Source: an uncultured Collinsella sp.
Lineage (GTDB): Bacteria; Actinomycetota; Coriobacteriia; Coriobacteriales; Coriobacteriaceae
Assembly: GCA_900545835.1 (NCBI GenBank)
Contig: URBB01000018.1
Span: 1 to 24,443 of the forward strand
Reading direction: 5' to 3'
DNA: 24,443 nucleotides
Position numbers and translations under genes: made by a program. The notes under the pieces were generated by a model. The model had not been told where the DNA came from, ran no database searches, and saw only the letters and a program-made list of their open reading frames with translations. Of the stretch, positions 8,269 to 16,139 are shown piece after piece. Positions within the stretch are counted from its first letter, which is position 1. Each line of letters opens with the position of its first letter.

Positions 8269-8967
8269 TTACGCCTCCTTTTTCTGCTTGTCGCGGGCGG
8301 CCTTGGCGGCAAGCGCCGCGCGGACCTTGGCCGCTTTCTCGGGATCCATGGCGGCGAGCTTTGCCTCCATCTCGGCGGCCTTGAGCGCGGCCTTCGCAGC
8401 GGCATCGTCATGCTGGGCATCGGAGCCGGCAGCCGCAGCGGGCTGAGCGACGGCAGCGCCCGCAGCGCCCTCCCCTGCAGCAGCCGCAGCGGCGGCCTTT
8501 TCGGCCGCGGCCTTGCGCGCCTTGGCCTCGGCAGCGGCACGGACCTTCATGGCTTTCTCGCGCGCGGCCTTCACCTCGGGCGTGATGACGCTCATGGGCT
8601 CGGCAGTCGAAACCTGGTAGAAAAAGCCCTTAAAGTCGACCTGCATGTCGGTGATGGCAAGGCCAAACAGGTCGTGGGCCTCATTTTCAAACGGGAACAC
8701 CGCGGGGTAATACGAGCTGATGGACGGAACCTCCTGGTACTGGTCGATGCCCTCAACCACCAGGTTCTCAATCGCATAGCTGCCGTCCTGCGCAATATGC
8801 TCCTGAGCAGCACGAACGTTGATAAACGTATAGACCAAGCGATACGAGCCGTCGTCGACGTTGCGTTCAGCGTGCATTTGCACAAAGCGCGCGCCGACGC
8901 CCTTAAGCGCCTGGACATGCGACAGGAGCTCTTCGATCCCGACGGTGGTATAGATAGCCTTTTGCAT
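8269..8967 (-). CDS. echD: Ech-type hydrogenase NuoC-like subunit with Ala/Lys-rich tail
   Basis: Residues 1-130 form the 30-kDa NADH-dehydrogenase-subunit (NuoC) domain, including YPAVFPFENEAHDLFG at about 87-102, the family hallmark. This subunit is structural and docks the large subunit in the hydrogenase arm. Residues 131-232 are an alanine, lysine and glutamate-rich extension with a 10-alanine stretch, probably helical or disordered, that I do not expect in ordinary EchD proteins. The start codon overlaps the echC stop (TAATG), implying coupled translation, and a GGGAGG ribosome site sits 7 bases upstream. Confidence 0.88.
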   Translation of the reverse strand: MQKAIYTTVGIEELLSHVQALKGVGARFVQMHAERNVDDGSYRLVYTFINVRAAQEHIAQDGSYAIENLVVEGIDQYQEVPSISSYYPAVFPFENEAHDLFGLAITDMQVDFKGFFYQVSTAEPMSVITPEVKAAREKAMKVRAAAEAKARKAAAEKAAAAAAAGEGAAGAAVAQPAAAAGSDAQHDDAAAKAALKAAEMEAKLAAMDPEKAAKVRAALAAKAARDKQKKEA

Positions 8968-9551
8968 TACTCGGCCTCCCTTGCAGCGGCGGGCGTCTCA
9001 GCAGGTGCGTCGCCAGCGGCGGTCGCGTCGCCGGCCTCCGCAGCAGCCACAAACCCGTCCTCGCCCAGCTCAACGCCACCGTCCCAGGCAGCGGCGCCGC
9101 CCACGGTGAGCGGGTCGCCGCCGGCGCGCATCACGGCCTCCTTCTGGTCCAGGATGCCGCACGCCTCCACGATGGCATCGATCACCGTCTCGGGGCGAAT
9201 GGCGCACCCGGGCGCGTACACGTCCACGGGAATCGCACGGTCCACGCCGCCGATCACGTTGTAGGCATCGCGGAACACGCCGCCCGAACACGCGCAGATG
9301 CCGCACGCCACCACGCACTTGGGCTCGAGCATCTGGTTGTAGATCTGGCGCACGACGGGCAGGTTCTGGGCATTGACCGAGCCTGTCACCAAAAAGATAT
9401 CCGCATGCTTGGGGTTGCCGGTGTTGACCACGCCAAAGCGCTCCGCATCAAACAGTGGGGTAAGCGAGGCCAGCACCTCGATATCGCATCCGTTGCAGCT
9501 CGAACCGTCGTAATGAATAACCCACGGCGAGCGCGACATTTTATGATCCAT
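8967..9551 (-). CDS. echC: Ech-type hydrogenase small subunit (NuoB-like)
   Basis: This 194-residue small subunit carries the proximal [4Fe-4S] cluster (N2-like) next to the NiFe site. Probable ligands are C19 and C22 (CNGC), C86 (in ACGICACSGG) and C116 (PGCAIRPE). The GGDP/WDGG segment after residue 143 leads into an acidic Ala/Glu-rich tail (about 160-194) of unknown role, echoing the tail on the next subunit. AGGAGG lies 8 bases before the ATG. The gene follows the fused membrane subunit by 12 bases and overlaps echD by one base. Confidence 0.92.
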   Translation of the reverse strand: MDHKMSRSPWVIHYDGSSCNGCDIEVLASLTPLFDAERFGVVNTGNPKHADIFLVTGSVNAQNLPVVRQIYNQMLEPKCVVACGICACSGGVFRDAYNVIGGVDRAIPVDVYAPGCAIRPETVIDAIVEACGILDQKEAVMRAGGDPLTVGGAAAWDGGVELGEDGFVAAAEAGDATAAGDAPAETPAAAREAE

Positions 9552-9563
9552 GGATGCCGCCTC

Positions 9564-12446
9564 CTAAATAAATACGTCGACGAGGATGGGCATAAGGTTG
9601 AGCAGGCCAAACACCAGCGCCACGCCCCATCCGAGCCTAAAGCAGCTGCGCCAGGTGCTGCGTGCGAAGGTGTTGTCGATCAGGACCTCGACAAAATACG
9701 TCGCGGCCATCACGACCAGGGCTACGACCCAGCTCACGGGGTTGTCCCAGACAAAGAACATGCCCACCCACATCAAAAACAGCACGGTCTCGCACCAGTG
9801 CATAAGGGTCATCTTGGCCAGCGTGCCGCCGCTCATCTCGGTGGCGACGCCCTGGACGATCTCCTGATGCGCATGATGCGAGTACGAAAGGTCAAACGGC
9901 GACTTGCGCAGCTTGATGGTAAGCACCGCGAGCAACGCGAGAAAAATGGGTGCGCTGTACACGATGATGGGGGCCGACTGCCCCGTCACGGCGATGGAAT
10001 CGAAGCTGTCGGTGGCAAGGTACAGGCCCACGCTCATCAGCAAAACGGCGGGCTCGTAACTCATGACCTGCAGCAGCTCGCGGTCGGCGCCAACCTGGGC
10101 AAACGGGCTTTGCGTCGAGGCGGACGCCAGCACCACAAAGATCGCGGCGAGCGTCACCATAAAGGCGCACAGCAGCGTGTTGGAGCCCGATACAAAGATG
10201 CCGCCGCCTACCACGGTAAAGATGAGCGCGCACGCCATATAGGTGTCGTCCATGGTGTTTACGCTGGCGGGGGCCTTGCGCAGCAGCTTGGCCACATCGT
10301 AGAAGGGCTGCAGCAGACGCGGACCCACACGGCCCTGCATACGGGCCGAAAGCTTGCGGTCAAGACCGTCAATCAAACCGCCCACAAGCGGCGCAATCAA
10401 GGCAAACGCCACGGTACCAATAAAGATGCCCACGACGCCCGAACCTTCAAAATACTTGCCGCGCAACACCGAGGGCGCGCTCATGGCAAGTCTCTCGGGC
10501 CCAATCCACGCGCAACACAGCAGCGCAAACAAGATAATGCTGCAGCACACGACGCTACCCACGGGGCTAATACGCTTCTCGCCAAGGGCGTCCTCCGAGT
10601 ACCAATTGCGCTTTTCGGCCTTCACCTCGTGTCCCATCGAGCCGCGGAAATGGCGATATTTGTCGGTTCCCACGCCCGAAAGGTACACGTTGACGTGCGG
10701 CTTATTGCTCACGCGGAACGACGTCAGCAGCACCACGGCGATAAAAGCCACGATAACCACCATCAGATACATGGCGTCCTTGCCGATAACGTACGGCACG
10801 CGGCCAAACACCATGGCCAAGTAAGGCGACACCAGACCGCTCGAGATAACCGGGAACGCCACGCAGCACAGAATCAGCAGCGCGGCGATGGTGTTGAGCG
10901 CCATCCATTCGGTCTTATGGACATTGACCTCAACGTTTTGAGCCGTGGGGTCGACGCCCGAAAGCTTGGCAAGCCACTTGCCCCAGAAGTAAAACGTCGC
11001 GGCCGAGCCAAAGGCCAGCACCATGATCATGAGCACGTTGCCGGTCTGCGCAAACGCCACCAGGGCGCCCCACTTGGACACGAGCATGCCAAACGGCGCC
11101 ACAAACATGCCCATGATGCCCAGCATCATCAGGCGCGTCAGGTGCGGCATGCGGCTGAACATACCGTCCATGTCCTCGATATTGCGGCTGCCGATATGAT
11201 GCTCGGCCGTGCCCACGCACAGGAACAGCAGCGACTTTGCCACCGTGTGGAACAGGATCAGGAAGATGGCCGCCCATACGGCCTCGGGCGCACCGACGCC
11301 CAGGCAGGCACTGATGAGGCCCAAGTTGGAAATGGTGGAGTACGCGAGCACGCGCTTGGCGTTGCTCTGCGAGATGGCCATGAGGGCAGCGAGCAAAAAC
11401 GTGATGGCACCCACACTCGTGACCATAAAGCCGGTCACGGGATAGATGGCATAGAGCGGGCTCAGCTTGACCATCAGAAACACGCCGGCTTTGACCATGG
11501 TTGACGAGTGCAGCAGGGCGCTCGTGGGGGTGGGGGCAACCATGGCACCGAGCAGCCAGGTATGGAACGGCATCTGCGCGGCCTTGGTGAGTGCGGCGAG
11601 CGACAGCAGGATGACCGGCATCACCAGCAGCGCGGATTGCGCGGTTCCGGCGCCGGAAAGCTCGATCATGCCCGAGATGGTCAGCGGCATGCCGTTAACG
11701 TGCAGGTACATGAGTCCGGCCAAAAACGCGATGCCGCCCATCATGTTGAGGATGATCTGGGTGAAGGCGTTTTTAATGGCCTCGGGCGTGCGCGTATAGC
11801 CAATCATAAGGAACGAGCACACGGTGGTGATTTCCCAGCCGCAGAATAGCCACTCAAGGTTGTCGCTCGTCACGATGACGAACATGGCCGAGAGGAACAG
11901 GAACATGAGCGCCAGGAACTGCGGGCGACGGTCGGGCGCGGTCTGCCCGCGCAGCGCGGCCTCGTGCTCGTCATGGGCCTGGAAATCCTTCATGTAGCCC
12001 AGGGCATACACGCAGATTAGACTGCCGACGATGCCGACGGCGAGAACCATGATCACGCTCATGTAGTCCAGGTAGAGCGGCGTCGCCGTGACGGCTTCGG
12101 CCGCGGGCAGCGTCATGGCTGCAAAGGCGAGCGAGCCCACCAGCTGGACTATGCCGAGCACCGTGGTGAGCGCGTTCCTATATTTGTACGCGTTGTACAG
12201 GATGACGGCGCACAGGATGACATCGATGACGGAGCTGATGATCGAGAGCACGTGCGAGGTGCCGGGGGCGACCTCAAAGCTCTGCGGACCCGTGCAAAAA
12301 AACATGACGGCGACTACAACTGTCACCGCCATAATAATGCCGGAACCTATGAGCCCCACCGCATCGCGGGCGCGGTCACCGCGCACGAGCAGCATGCCCA
12401 GCGCCGGTACCAGCGGAAACAGGGTAAGGAAATACAGTAGCGTCAT
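9564..12446 (-). CDS. Fused Ech membrane subunits: antiporter-like EchA plus NuoH-like EchB
   Basis: A 960-residue integral membrane protein joins two subunits that are usually separate. Residues 1 to about 577 are a Mrp/NuoL-type proton-translocating subunit, with the TM5 glutamate in GWEITTVCSF (E205) and the KAAQMPFHTWL and APTPTSALLHSSTMVKAG motifs (K288 onward). A hydrophilic linker and one extra helix (about 578-660) lead to a NuoH/EchB domain (about 665-960) with RMQGRVGPR (702-710), the DRELLQVMSYEP loop and SPFDLSYSHHAHQEIVQG. It anchors the hydrogenase and couples electron flow to ion pumping. The start has GGGGGAG 7 bases upstream. There is no stop or reinitiation signal between the halves. 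Gene order otherwise equals echABCDEF. Confidence 0.92.
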   Translation of the reverse strand: MTLLYFLTLFPLVPALGMLLVRGDRARDAVGLIGSGIIMAVTVVVAVMFFCTGPQSFEVAPGTSHVLSIISSVIDVILCAVILYNAYKYRNALTTVLGIVQLVGSLAFAAMTLPAAEAVTATPLYLDYMSVIMVLAVGIVGSLICVYALGYMKDFQAHDEHEAALRGQTAPDRRPQFLALMFLFLSAMFVIVTSDNLEWLFCGWEITTVCSFLMIGYTRTPEAIKNAFTQIILNMMGGIAFLAGLMYLHVNGMPLTISGMIELSGAGTAQSALLVMPVILLSLAALTKAAQMPFHTWLLGAMVAPTPTSALLHSSTMVKAGVFLMVKLSPLYAIYPVTGFMVTSVGAITFLLAALMAISQSNAKRVLAYSTISNLGLISACLGVGAPEAVWAAIFLILFHTVAKSLLFLCVGTAEHHIGSRNIEDMDGMFSRMPHLTRLMMLGIMGMFVAPFGMLVSKWGALVAFAQTGNVLMIMVLAFGSAATFYFWGKWLAKLSGVDPTAQNVEVNVHKTEWMALNTIAALLILCCVAFPVISSGLVSPYLAMVFGRVPYVIGKDAMYLMVVIVAFIAVVLLTSFRVSNKPHVNVYLSGVGTDKYRHFRGSMGHEVKAEKRNWYSEDALGEKRISPVGSVVCCSIILFALLCCAWIGPERLAMSAPSVLRGKYFEGSGVVGIFIGTVAFALIAPLVGGLIDGLDRKLSARMQGRVGPRLLQPFYDVAKLLRKAPASVNTMDDTYMACALIFTVVGGGIFVSGSNTLLCAFMVTLAAIFVVLASASTQSPFAQVGADRELLQVMSYEPAVLLMSVGLYLATDSFDSIAVTGQSAPIIVYSAPIFLALLAVLTIKLRKSPFDLSYSHHAHQEIVQGVATEMSGGTLAKMTLMHWCETVLFLMWVGMFFVWDNPVSWVVALVVMAATYFVEVLIDNTFARSTWRSCFRLGWGVALVFGLLNLMPILVDVFI

Positions 12447-12493
12447 ACCATCACTCCCCCATGCAAAAACGCTGCAATTGTTTAACGTTATAG

Positions 12494-12600
12494 CTCAATT
12501 GAGGAGTAGCGGCGGCAGGTTTTCGGTCAATTGGGGAGTTTTAGGCGTACGGGGTAAGGAGTCTGTCCTCATTGGAGTAGAGGGGCAACGTTTCCTTACC
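12494..12600 (-). promoter_or_regulatory. Repeat-rich leader upstream of the hydrogenase operon
   Basis: Two 13-base direct repeats with one difference, tcaattgaggagt (12494-12506) and tcaattggggagt (12527-12539), lie 33 bases apart. Further out is an 8-bp perfect dyad, GGTAAGGA (12553-12560) and TCCTTACC (12593-12600). On the minus strand a TATAAC hexamer lies between these and the operon start, but no good -35 sits at the right distance. These could be operator sites for hydrogenase control or part of a dispersed intergenic repeat. No gene is convincing in 12447-12690. Confidence 0.35.
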
Positions 12601-12690
12601 GCGGCGACAGGCGCGCGGGCCGCTGCGCGGTTTATTGGCCACGTTGGAGAATGTCCCGATAGGCTCGCACCGGTCCAAAAAGTTGGCGCG

Positions 12691-12718
12691 GCAAGAAAAA
12701 TGCGCCCCTGTGGGCGCA
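12691..12718 (-). terminator. Intrinsic terminator of the helix-turn-helix gene
   Basis: On the minus strand a perfect 7-bp stem (TGCGCCC, loop acag, GGGCGCA; 12701-12718) is followed directly by five T residues (12696-12700). It lies 12 bases beyond the stop of the helix-turn-helix gene. It separates that gene from the hydrogenase operon downstream. Confidence 0.85.
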
Positions 12719-12730
12719 CCATCCCGTTTG

Positions 12731-13126
12731 CTATTTCGCCTTTTTAACGCGCGGCTTGCGACCGCGCGGCTTATCGACCAGTGCGGACTCACCGCTCTCG
12801 CGGTACTGACGGCACCAAGCCTTGACCGAAGACTCGCTGGGAATCTTGTGCTTGATCATGGCCTCGCGAACCGTTAAGCCGTTTTCCAAGCGGTCCTTGA
12901 CCACGGCGAGCTTAACTTCGTACGAATAGGTGTGATGATGCGAACCGGCGTTGAGAACGGCGTCGGCACCGCCCACAGCATACGCGCGGGCCCACTGACG
13001 AGCTGTGGCCTGGGGAATGCCAAGCTCCGCGGCGAGGGCGCGATGGCCGACCCCCTCTTGGAGGATCTCGACGGCGCGCTGCCTAACCTCGGGCGCATGC
13101 GTGCGAGTCCTAGTTGCTTCCGACAT
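12731..13126 (-). CDS. Orphan IS3 OrfA-like helix-turn-helix protein
   Basis: This protein of about 131 residues has two helix-turn-helix units. The first is around AVEILQEGVGHRALAAELGIPQATARQWARAY. The second is around TVREAMIKHKIPSESSVKAWCRQYRESG. A basic C-terminus RGRKPRVKKAK follows. This is the layout of IS3-family OrfA and related transposase N-terminal proteins. No OrfB/DDE integrase partner is next to it and no terminal inverted repeats are visible. It may be a stranded insertion-sequence fragment or a domesticated DNA-binding protein. The ATG at 13126 is preferred; a GTG nine bases upstream in frame has no ribosome site. The promoter and terminator are both recognisable, so it may be expressed. 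Confidence 0.75.
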   Translation of the reverse strand: MSEATRTRTHAPEVRQRAVEILQEGVGHRALAAELGIPQATARQWARAYAVGGADAVLNAGSHHHTYSYEVKLAVVKDRLENGLTVREAMIKHKIPSESSVKAWCRQYRESGESALVDKPRGRKPRVKKAK

Positions 13127-13176
13127 ACCTGCCACTTCTTAGCCTTAACCGTTAATCTGCTTTCTTACGTGCAAGT

Positions 13177-13205
13177 TAGATAGTAGCATTTTACTGTTTG
13201 CTCAA
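13177..13205 (-). promoter_or_regulatory. Predicted sigma-70-type promoter of the helix-turn-helix gene
   Basis: On the minus strand TTGAGC (13205-13200) and TATCTA (13182-13177) are separated by 17 bases, about 50 bases upstream of the ATG, within an AT-rich stretch. Confidence 0.5.
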
Positions 13206-13458
13206 AGCAGTTAATTAAAATAGACGCGGCGTTATCTGGGCATTTGGCACCAAATTACGACATTTCTTTATCGATTATTTACGCTGGTAGCTGACTCGCA
13301 GCTAATCGTCATTCGCTTGTCAACAAAATTGACATCTCTTTATGTCCTTTGGTATAGAGGATATAGTTATTAACCCCTCCCACAATAATTTTGAGTGATC
13401 TGCAATGCAGTAGACGTCCTCACTCCTCATGATTACCGCGCATTGCCATCCACTGGAG
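13206..13458. other. AT-rich gene-free stretch
   Basis: This stretch is distinctly richer in A and T than its neighbours and has no supported coding frame. It holds a TAGCTG-actcg-CAGCTA dyad (13288-13304), a TGTCAA-caaaa-TTGACA dyad (13318-13334) and a rightward promoter. Its composition would suit a regulatory region, a small RNA gene or the scar of an inserted element. Confidence 0.4.
13329..13358 (+). promoter_or_regulatory. Rightward sigma-70-like promoter with no obvious gene
   Basis: A consensus -35 TTGACA (13329-13334) and a near-consensus -10 TATAGA (13353-13358) are 18 bases apart. The -35 box forms the right arm of an inverted repeat TGTCAA-caaaa-TTGACA. Transcription would run into the 3' end of the convergent oxidoreductase gene. 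No coding frame with a ribosome site follows, so any product would be a small or antisense RNA. Confidence 0.45.
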
Positions 13459-13500
13459 CAAAACAAAAAGGGCGGGACCTGCTGCGCTTGCAGGCCCCGC
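13459..13500 (-). terminator. Intrinsic terminator of the oxidoreductase gene
   Basis: On the minus strand an 11-bp stem with one mismatch (arms 13472-13482 and 13490-13500, GCGGG and CCTGC blocks) is followed by a T-rich run (13460-13469, rich in A on the plus strand). It lies about 75 bases beyond the stop codon. Confidence 0.8.
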
Positions 13501-13575
13501 ACCGGTTGACACCCGACGGGACACAGCCGGGCGAGACGGATCCGTGCTACCGCCCCGCCTGGCCGCGATGTCCAA

Positions 13576-15606
13576 CTACAGCTCGTTGGCCGCGTGATAC
13601 GCCGTGCGAATGGCGCTCGCAATGTCGGCGGTGCGCTCGCCCGAGCAGTCGCCCACGCAGGTCACGGGCACCGTCACGCCATCCAGGTCAAACGCGTTGG
13701 CCTTGGAGCCCACGGCCATCACCACGTAATCGCAGGCGATCTTCACCGGCTCCTCGGCGCCGTCCTCGGTGGTGCGAACAGCCTCCACGCCCTCGTCGGT
13801 AATGGCGGTCAGGCGGGTCTTAACATGCTGCTCCACGTTGTGCTCTGCAAAGTCGCTCATAATCAGCGGCAGAATGGTCTCGGACTCGCCCGCGGCAATC
13901 TTGTCGAGCATCTCCACGATCGCCACCTCGCAGCCGTGCTGCAGCAGGTACTCGGCAGTCTCGGTGCCCACCAGGCCGCCGCCAATGACGGCGACGCGGC
14001 CGCTGAGCTCCACCTTGCCGGCCAGCACGTCCCAGCTCGAGACGACCTTCTCCGAATCGGCACCCGGAACGGGGATGACCACGTCGTGTGCGCCCACGGC
14101 CACAATCGCAGCGTCGGCGGCGTTGAGGTCCTCAGCGGTAGCGGCATGGTTGAGCTCGACCTTCACGCCCAGGCCGGGCAGAATCTTCTCGTAGTACTCG
14201 ACCGAGCGCATGATCTCGCCCTTGCGCGGAGGCGCGGCCGCCAGCACAATCTGGCCGCCCAGATGATCGCTCGCCTCGTAGACGGTCACGTCGTAGCCGC
14301 GCTTGGCCGCCACGCGCGCGGCCTCCAGACCGGCGATGCCGCCGCCCACCACGGCGATCTTCTTGTCGCCCTCGCCCGGCTTAATGGCGATGGTTGCCTC
14401 ATCGCCGTTCTCGGCATTGAGCACGCACGAGATGTACTTGCGGTTTTGAATCGCATCGACGCAGCCCTTGTTGCAGTTGAGGCACTCGCGGATGGGCTCA
14501 CCCGTGGCGGCCTTCAGCGCAATGTCGGGGTCGCACATGAGCGAGCGGCCATAGGCGATGATGTCGGCGGCGCCGTCTTCCAGAATCTTCTCGCCGGCCT
14601 CAACCGAGACAACGCGGCCGACGGTTGCCACCGGCACGGAGACCAGGGCCTTGACGCGCTCGGCCACGGGCAGCGTCCAGTTGTAGGGCATGGCGCCCAT
14701 GGGCGGAATGGTGTCGCCCATGTTGCCGGTGTGGTTGGCCTGTGCGACCTGAATCATATCGATGCCCGTACCCTCGAGCAGCTTGGCGAACTCGCAGGCC
14801 TCGTCGGGCTGCAGGCCACCCTTGCCGCGCGGCGTGCCGTCGGGGTTCTCCATGATCACGGGGAGCTTGTACTCCACCATCAGCTGCGGCGCGGCCTCCT
14901 TAATGGCGGCGACGACCTCCAGCGCGTAGCGAACGCGGTTCTCGAACGAACCACCGTACTCGTCGGTGCGCTGGTTGAGGATGGCCGAGCACAGCGAACC
15001 CACCAGGCGGTCGCCGTGGACCTCGATAGCGTCGATCCCGGCCTGCTGTGCGCGAGCGGCCGAGGCAGCGATGGCCTCCTTGATCTGGGTGAGCTGCTCT
15101 ACGCTCGCCTCGTTCACAAAGTGCTGCATGTCGTGATGCAGCTTGGCGTAGGCCTGGTTGCGGATCTCGTTGGACTCGGCCATCTTGGCGGCAAAGGTCT
15201 CCTCGTCGCCGGCGGCCTTGGCCTCCTGCGCGGCCTTGGCGGCGGCCATGGATCCCATGACCATGCGGCCGACACCGGGCACATCGTACTCGGGGTGGAA
15301 CAGCTGCAGCGCGACCTTGGCGCCGTGCTTGTGGACGGCGTCGGCCAGCGCCTTAAACGTGGGGATCTGGGCGTCGGTTGCCAGCTTGGGCGTGGGGCTT
15401 GCGGTCATGACGGGAGCGACGTCGCCGATGACGATGTAGCTCACGCCGCCACGGGCCAAGCGCTCGTAAAAAGCCAGGCTGCGCTCGCCGATGGAACCGT
15501 CACGCTCCTCGTAGCCGGTGGTCAGCGGCGGAAACATAATGCGGTTCTTGAGCTCAAGGGGGCCAACCGTAATGGGCTGGAGCAGCTTGGATGCAGGTGT
15601 GGTCAT
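13576..15606 (-). CDS. Enoate reductase / 2,4-dienoyl-CoA reductase-type flavin Fe-S oxidoreductase
   Basis: The protein belongs to the old-yellow-enzyme fusion class (FadH, enoate reductase, BaiCD/BaiH, TMADH), which reduces activated C=C bonds with NAD(P)H. In 678-residue numbering, residues 10-370 form an FMN-binding TIM barrel (PITVGPLELKNRI; NQRTDEYGGSFENR). C377, C380, C384 and C396 (CLNCNKGC...C) are [4Fe-4S] ligands. VVGGGIAGLEAA (421-432) starts the FAD domain and VIGGGLVGTETAEYLL (542-557) the NAD(P)H domain. The barrel contains an Ala/Glu-rich insert at about 120-170. The ATG at 15606 is preferred because AGAGAGGA lies 6 bases upstream; the in-frame ATG at 15612 directly abuts that site. 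It is monocistronic. The substrate is unknown; bile-acid or dietary enoate reduction is only a family possibility. Confidence 0.88.
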   Translation of the reverse strand: MTTPASKLLQPITVGPLELKNRIMFPPLTTGYEERDGSIGERSLAFYERLARGGVSYIVIGDVAPVMTASPTPKLATDAQIPTFKALADAVHKHGAKVALQLFHPEYDVPGVGRMVMGSMAAAKAAQEAKAAGDEETFAAKMAESNEIRNQAYAKLHHDMQHFVNEASVEQLTQIKEAIAASAARAQQAGIDAIEVHGDRLVGSLCSAILNQRTDEYGGSFENRVRYALEVVAAIKEAAPQLMVEYKLPVIMENPDGTPRGKGGLQPDEACEFAKLLEGTGIDMIQVAQANHTGNMGDTIPPMGAMPYNWTLPVAERVKALVSVPVATVGRVVSVEAGEKILEDGAADIIAYGRSLMCDPDIALKAATGEPIRECLNCNKGCVDAIQNRKYISCVLNAENGDEATIAIKPGEGDKKIAVVGGGIAGLEAARVAAKRGYDVTVYEASDHLGGQIVLAAAPPRKGEIMRSVEYYEKILPGLGVKVELNHAATAEDLNAADAAIVAVGAHDVVIPVPGADSEKVVSSWDVLAGKVELSGRVAVIGGGLVGTETAEYLLQHGCEVAIVEMLDKIAAGESETILPLIMSDFAEHNVEQHVKTRLTAITDEGVEAVRTTEDGAEEPVKIACDYVVMAVGSKANAFDLDGVTVPVTCVGDCSGERTADIASAIRTAYHAANEL

Positions 15607-15658
15607 GGACATTCCTCTCTTGTAGGCGCGGCGGCGATGATGCCGCGTAGTTATCTAG

Positions 15659-15688
15659 AGGATATGGCATGGGAATACAGCAGCGCAA
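15659..15688 (-). promoter_or_regulatory. Possible promoter of the oxidoreductase gene
   Basis: On the minus strand TTGCGC (15688-15683) and TATCCT (15664-15659) are 18 bases apart, placing the transcript start about 40 bases before the ATG. The match is moderate. The dyad array begins only about 65 bases further upstream. Confidence 0.35.
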
Positions 15689-15753
15689 CGGAAATCGGCG
15701 GACAGCAGGTAGCGGCAGGTGGATGGGGATGGGCGGGGCGGCCCGTCGGTTTA

Positions 15754-16050
15754 TCTCAATCTGTAACAGTTACGCGACAAAACCGGGTCTTACTGTTACA
15801 GATCGAGACATTCCTCTCGGCCCATCCTCAACAATCTAGATCTGTAACAGCTAGGCCCACTTTTGACCCCTACCTGTTACAGATCGAGACAAACCAAACC
15901 CGCCTGCTAGAAAATCTCAATCTGTAACGGTTACTCGGCAAAAACCGTCCCTCGTGTTACAGATTTAGACAAACACGACCAAGCCCACCGGTATATCTCG
16001 ATCTGTAACACCTAGCCGCCCAAATCGGGTCTAGATGTTACAGATCGAGA
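15754..16050. repeat. Array of four 55-bp dyad units at 80-81 bp period
   Basis: Units occupy 15754-15808, 15835-15889, 15915-15969 and 15996-16050, each exactly 55 bases. Every unit has a 16-base left arm like TCTCRATCTGTAACAG, a 23-base centre and a right arm that is its inverted copy (CTGTTACAGATCGAGA). Units are separated by 26, 25 and 26 bases. ATCTGTAAC is present in all eight arms. The centres share a loose pattern (TA near both ends, C-rich left, AAA/TTTT middle, CGGGTC or similar right), while spacers share only scattered C-rich bits. The array lies between the tRNA terminator and the oxidoreductase promoter. Function unknown: operator array, hairpin RNA family or BIME-like dispersed repeat. 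Confidence 0.9.
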
Positions 16051-16099
16051 TTTTGTTTGAGAGGCCGAGAATTGGATCGAAAACACGGTCCCGAAATAA

Positions 16100-16130
16100 C
16101 AAAAAAGCTCGCCGGCTAGGCCGACGAGCT
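16100..16130 (-). terminator. Intrinsic terminator of the tRNA gene
   Basis: On the minus strand the stem AGCTCGTCGGC, loop cta, GCCGGCGAGCT (16130-16106, one T-G wobble) is followed by six T residues (16106-16101). It starts 9 bases after the encoded CCA end of the tRNA. Confidence 0.92.
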
Positions 16131-16139
16131 GCAAGTTCT

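Noticed and set aside
9405..11504. A 699-codon plus-strand frame opposite the hydrogenase membrane gene
   Set aside because: The product is His/Arg/Gln-rich with no domain. The minus strand carries unmistakable NuoL and NuoH motifs.
6826..12446. Respiratory complex I (Nuo) operon
   Set aside because: The large subunit has all four [NiFe] cysteine ligands, and only the Ech-type set of subunits is present, so this is a hydrogenase.
12495..12722. Small minus-strand frame (75 codons) between the helix-turn-helix gene and the hydrogenase operon
   Set aside because: It runs through the terminator, lacks a ribosome site and has no recognisable protein features.
13594..15927. A 777-codon plus-strand frame opposite the flavin oxidoreductase
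   Set aside because: It is an antisense shadow rich in Gly/His/Val-Leu patterns, without a start site or domain.
15754..16050. CRISPR array
   Set aside because: Repeats alternate in orientation, arms are 16 bases, gaps are 23-26 bases with related contents, and no cas genes are near.
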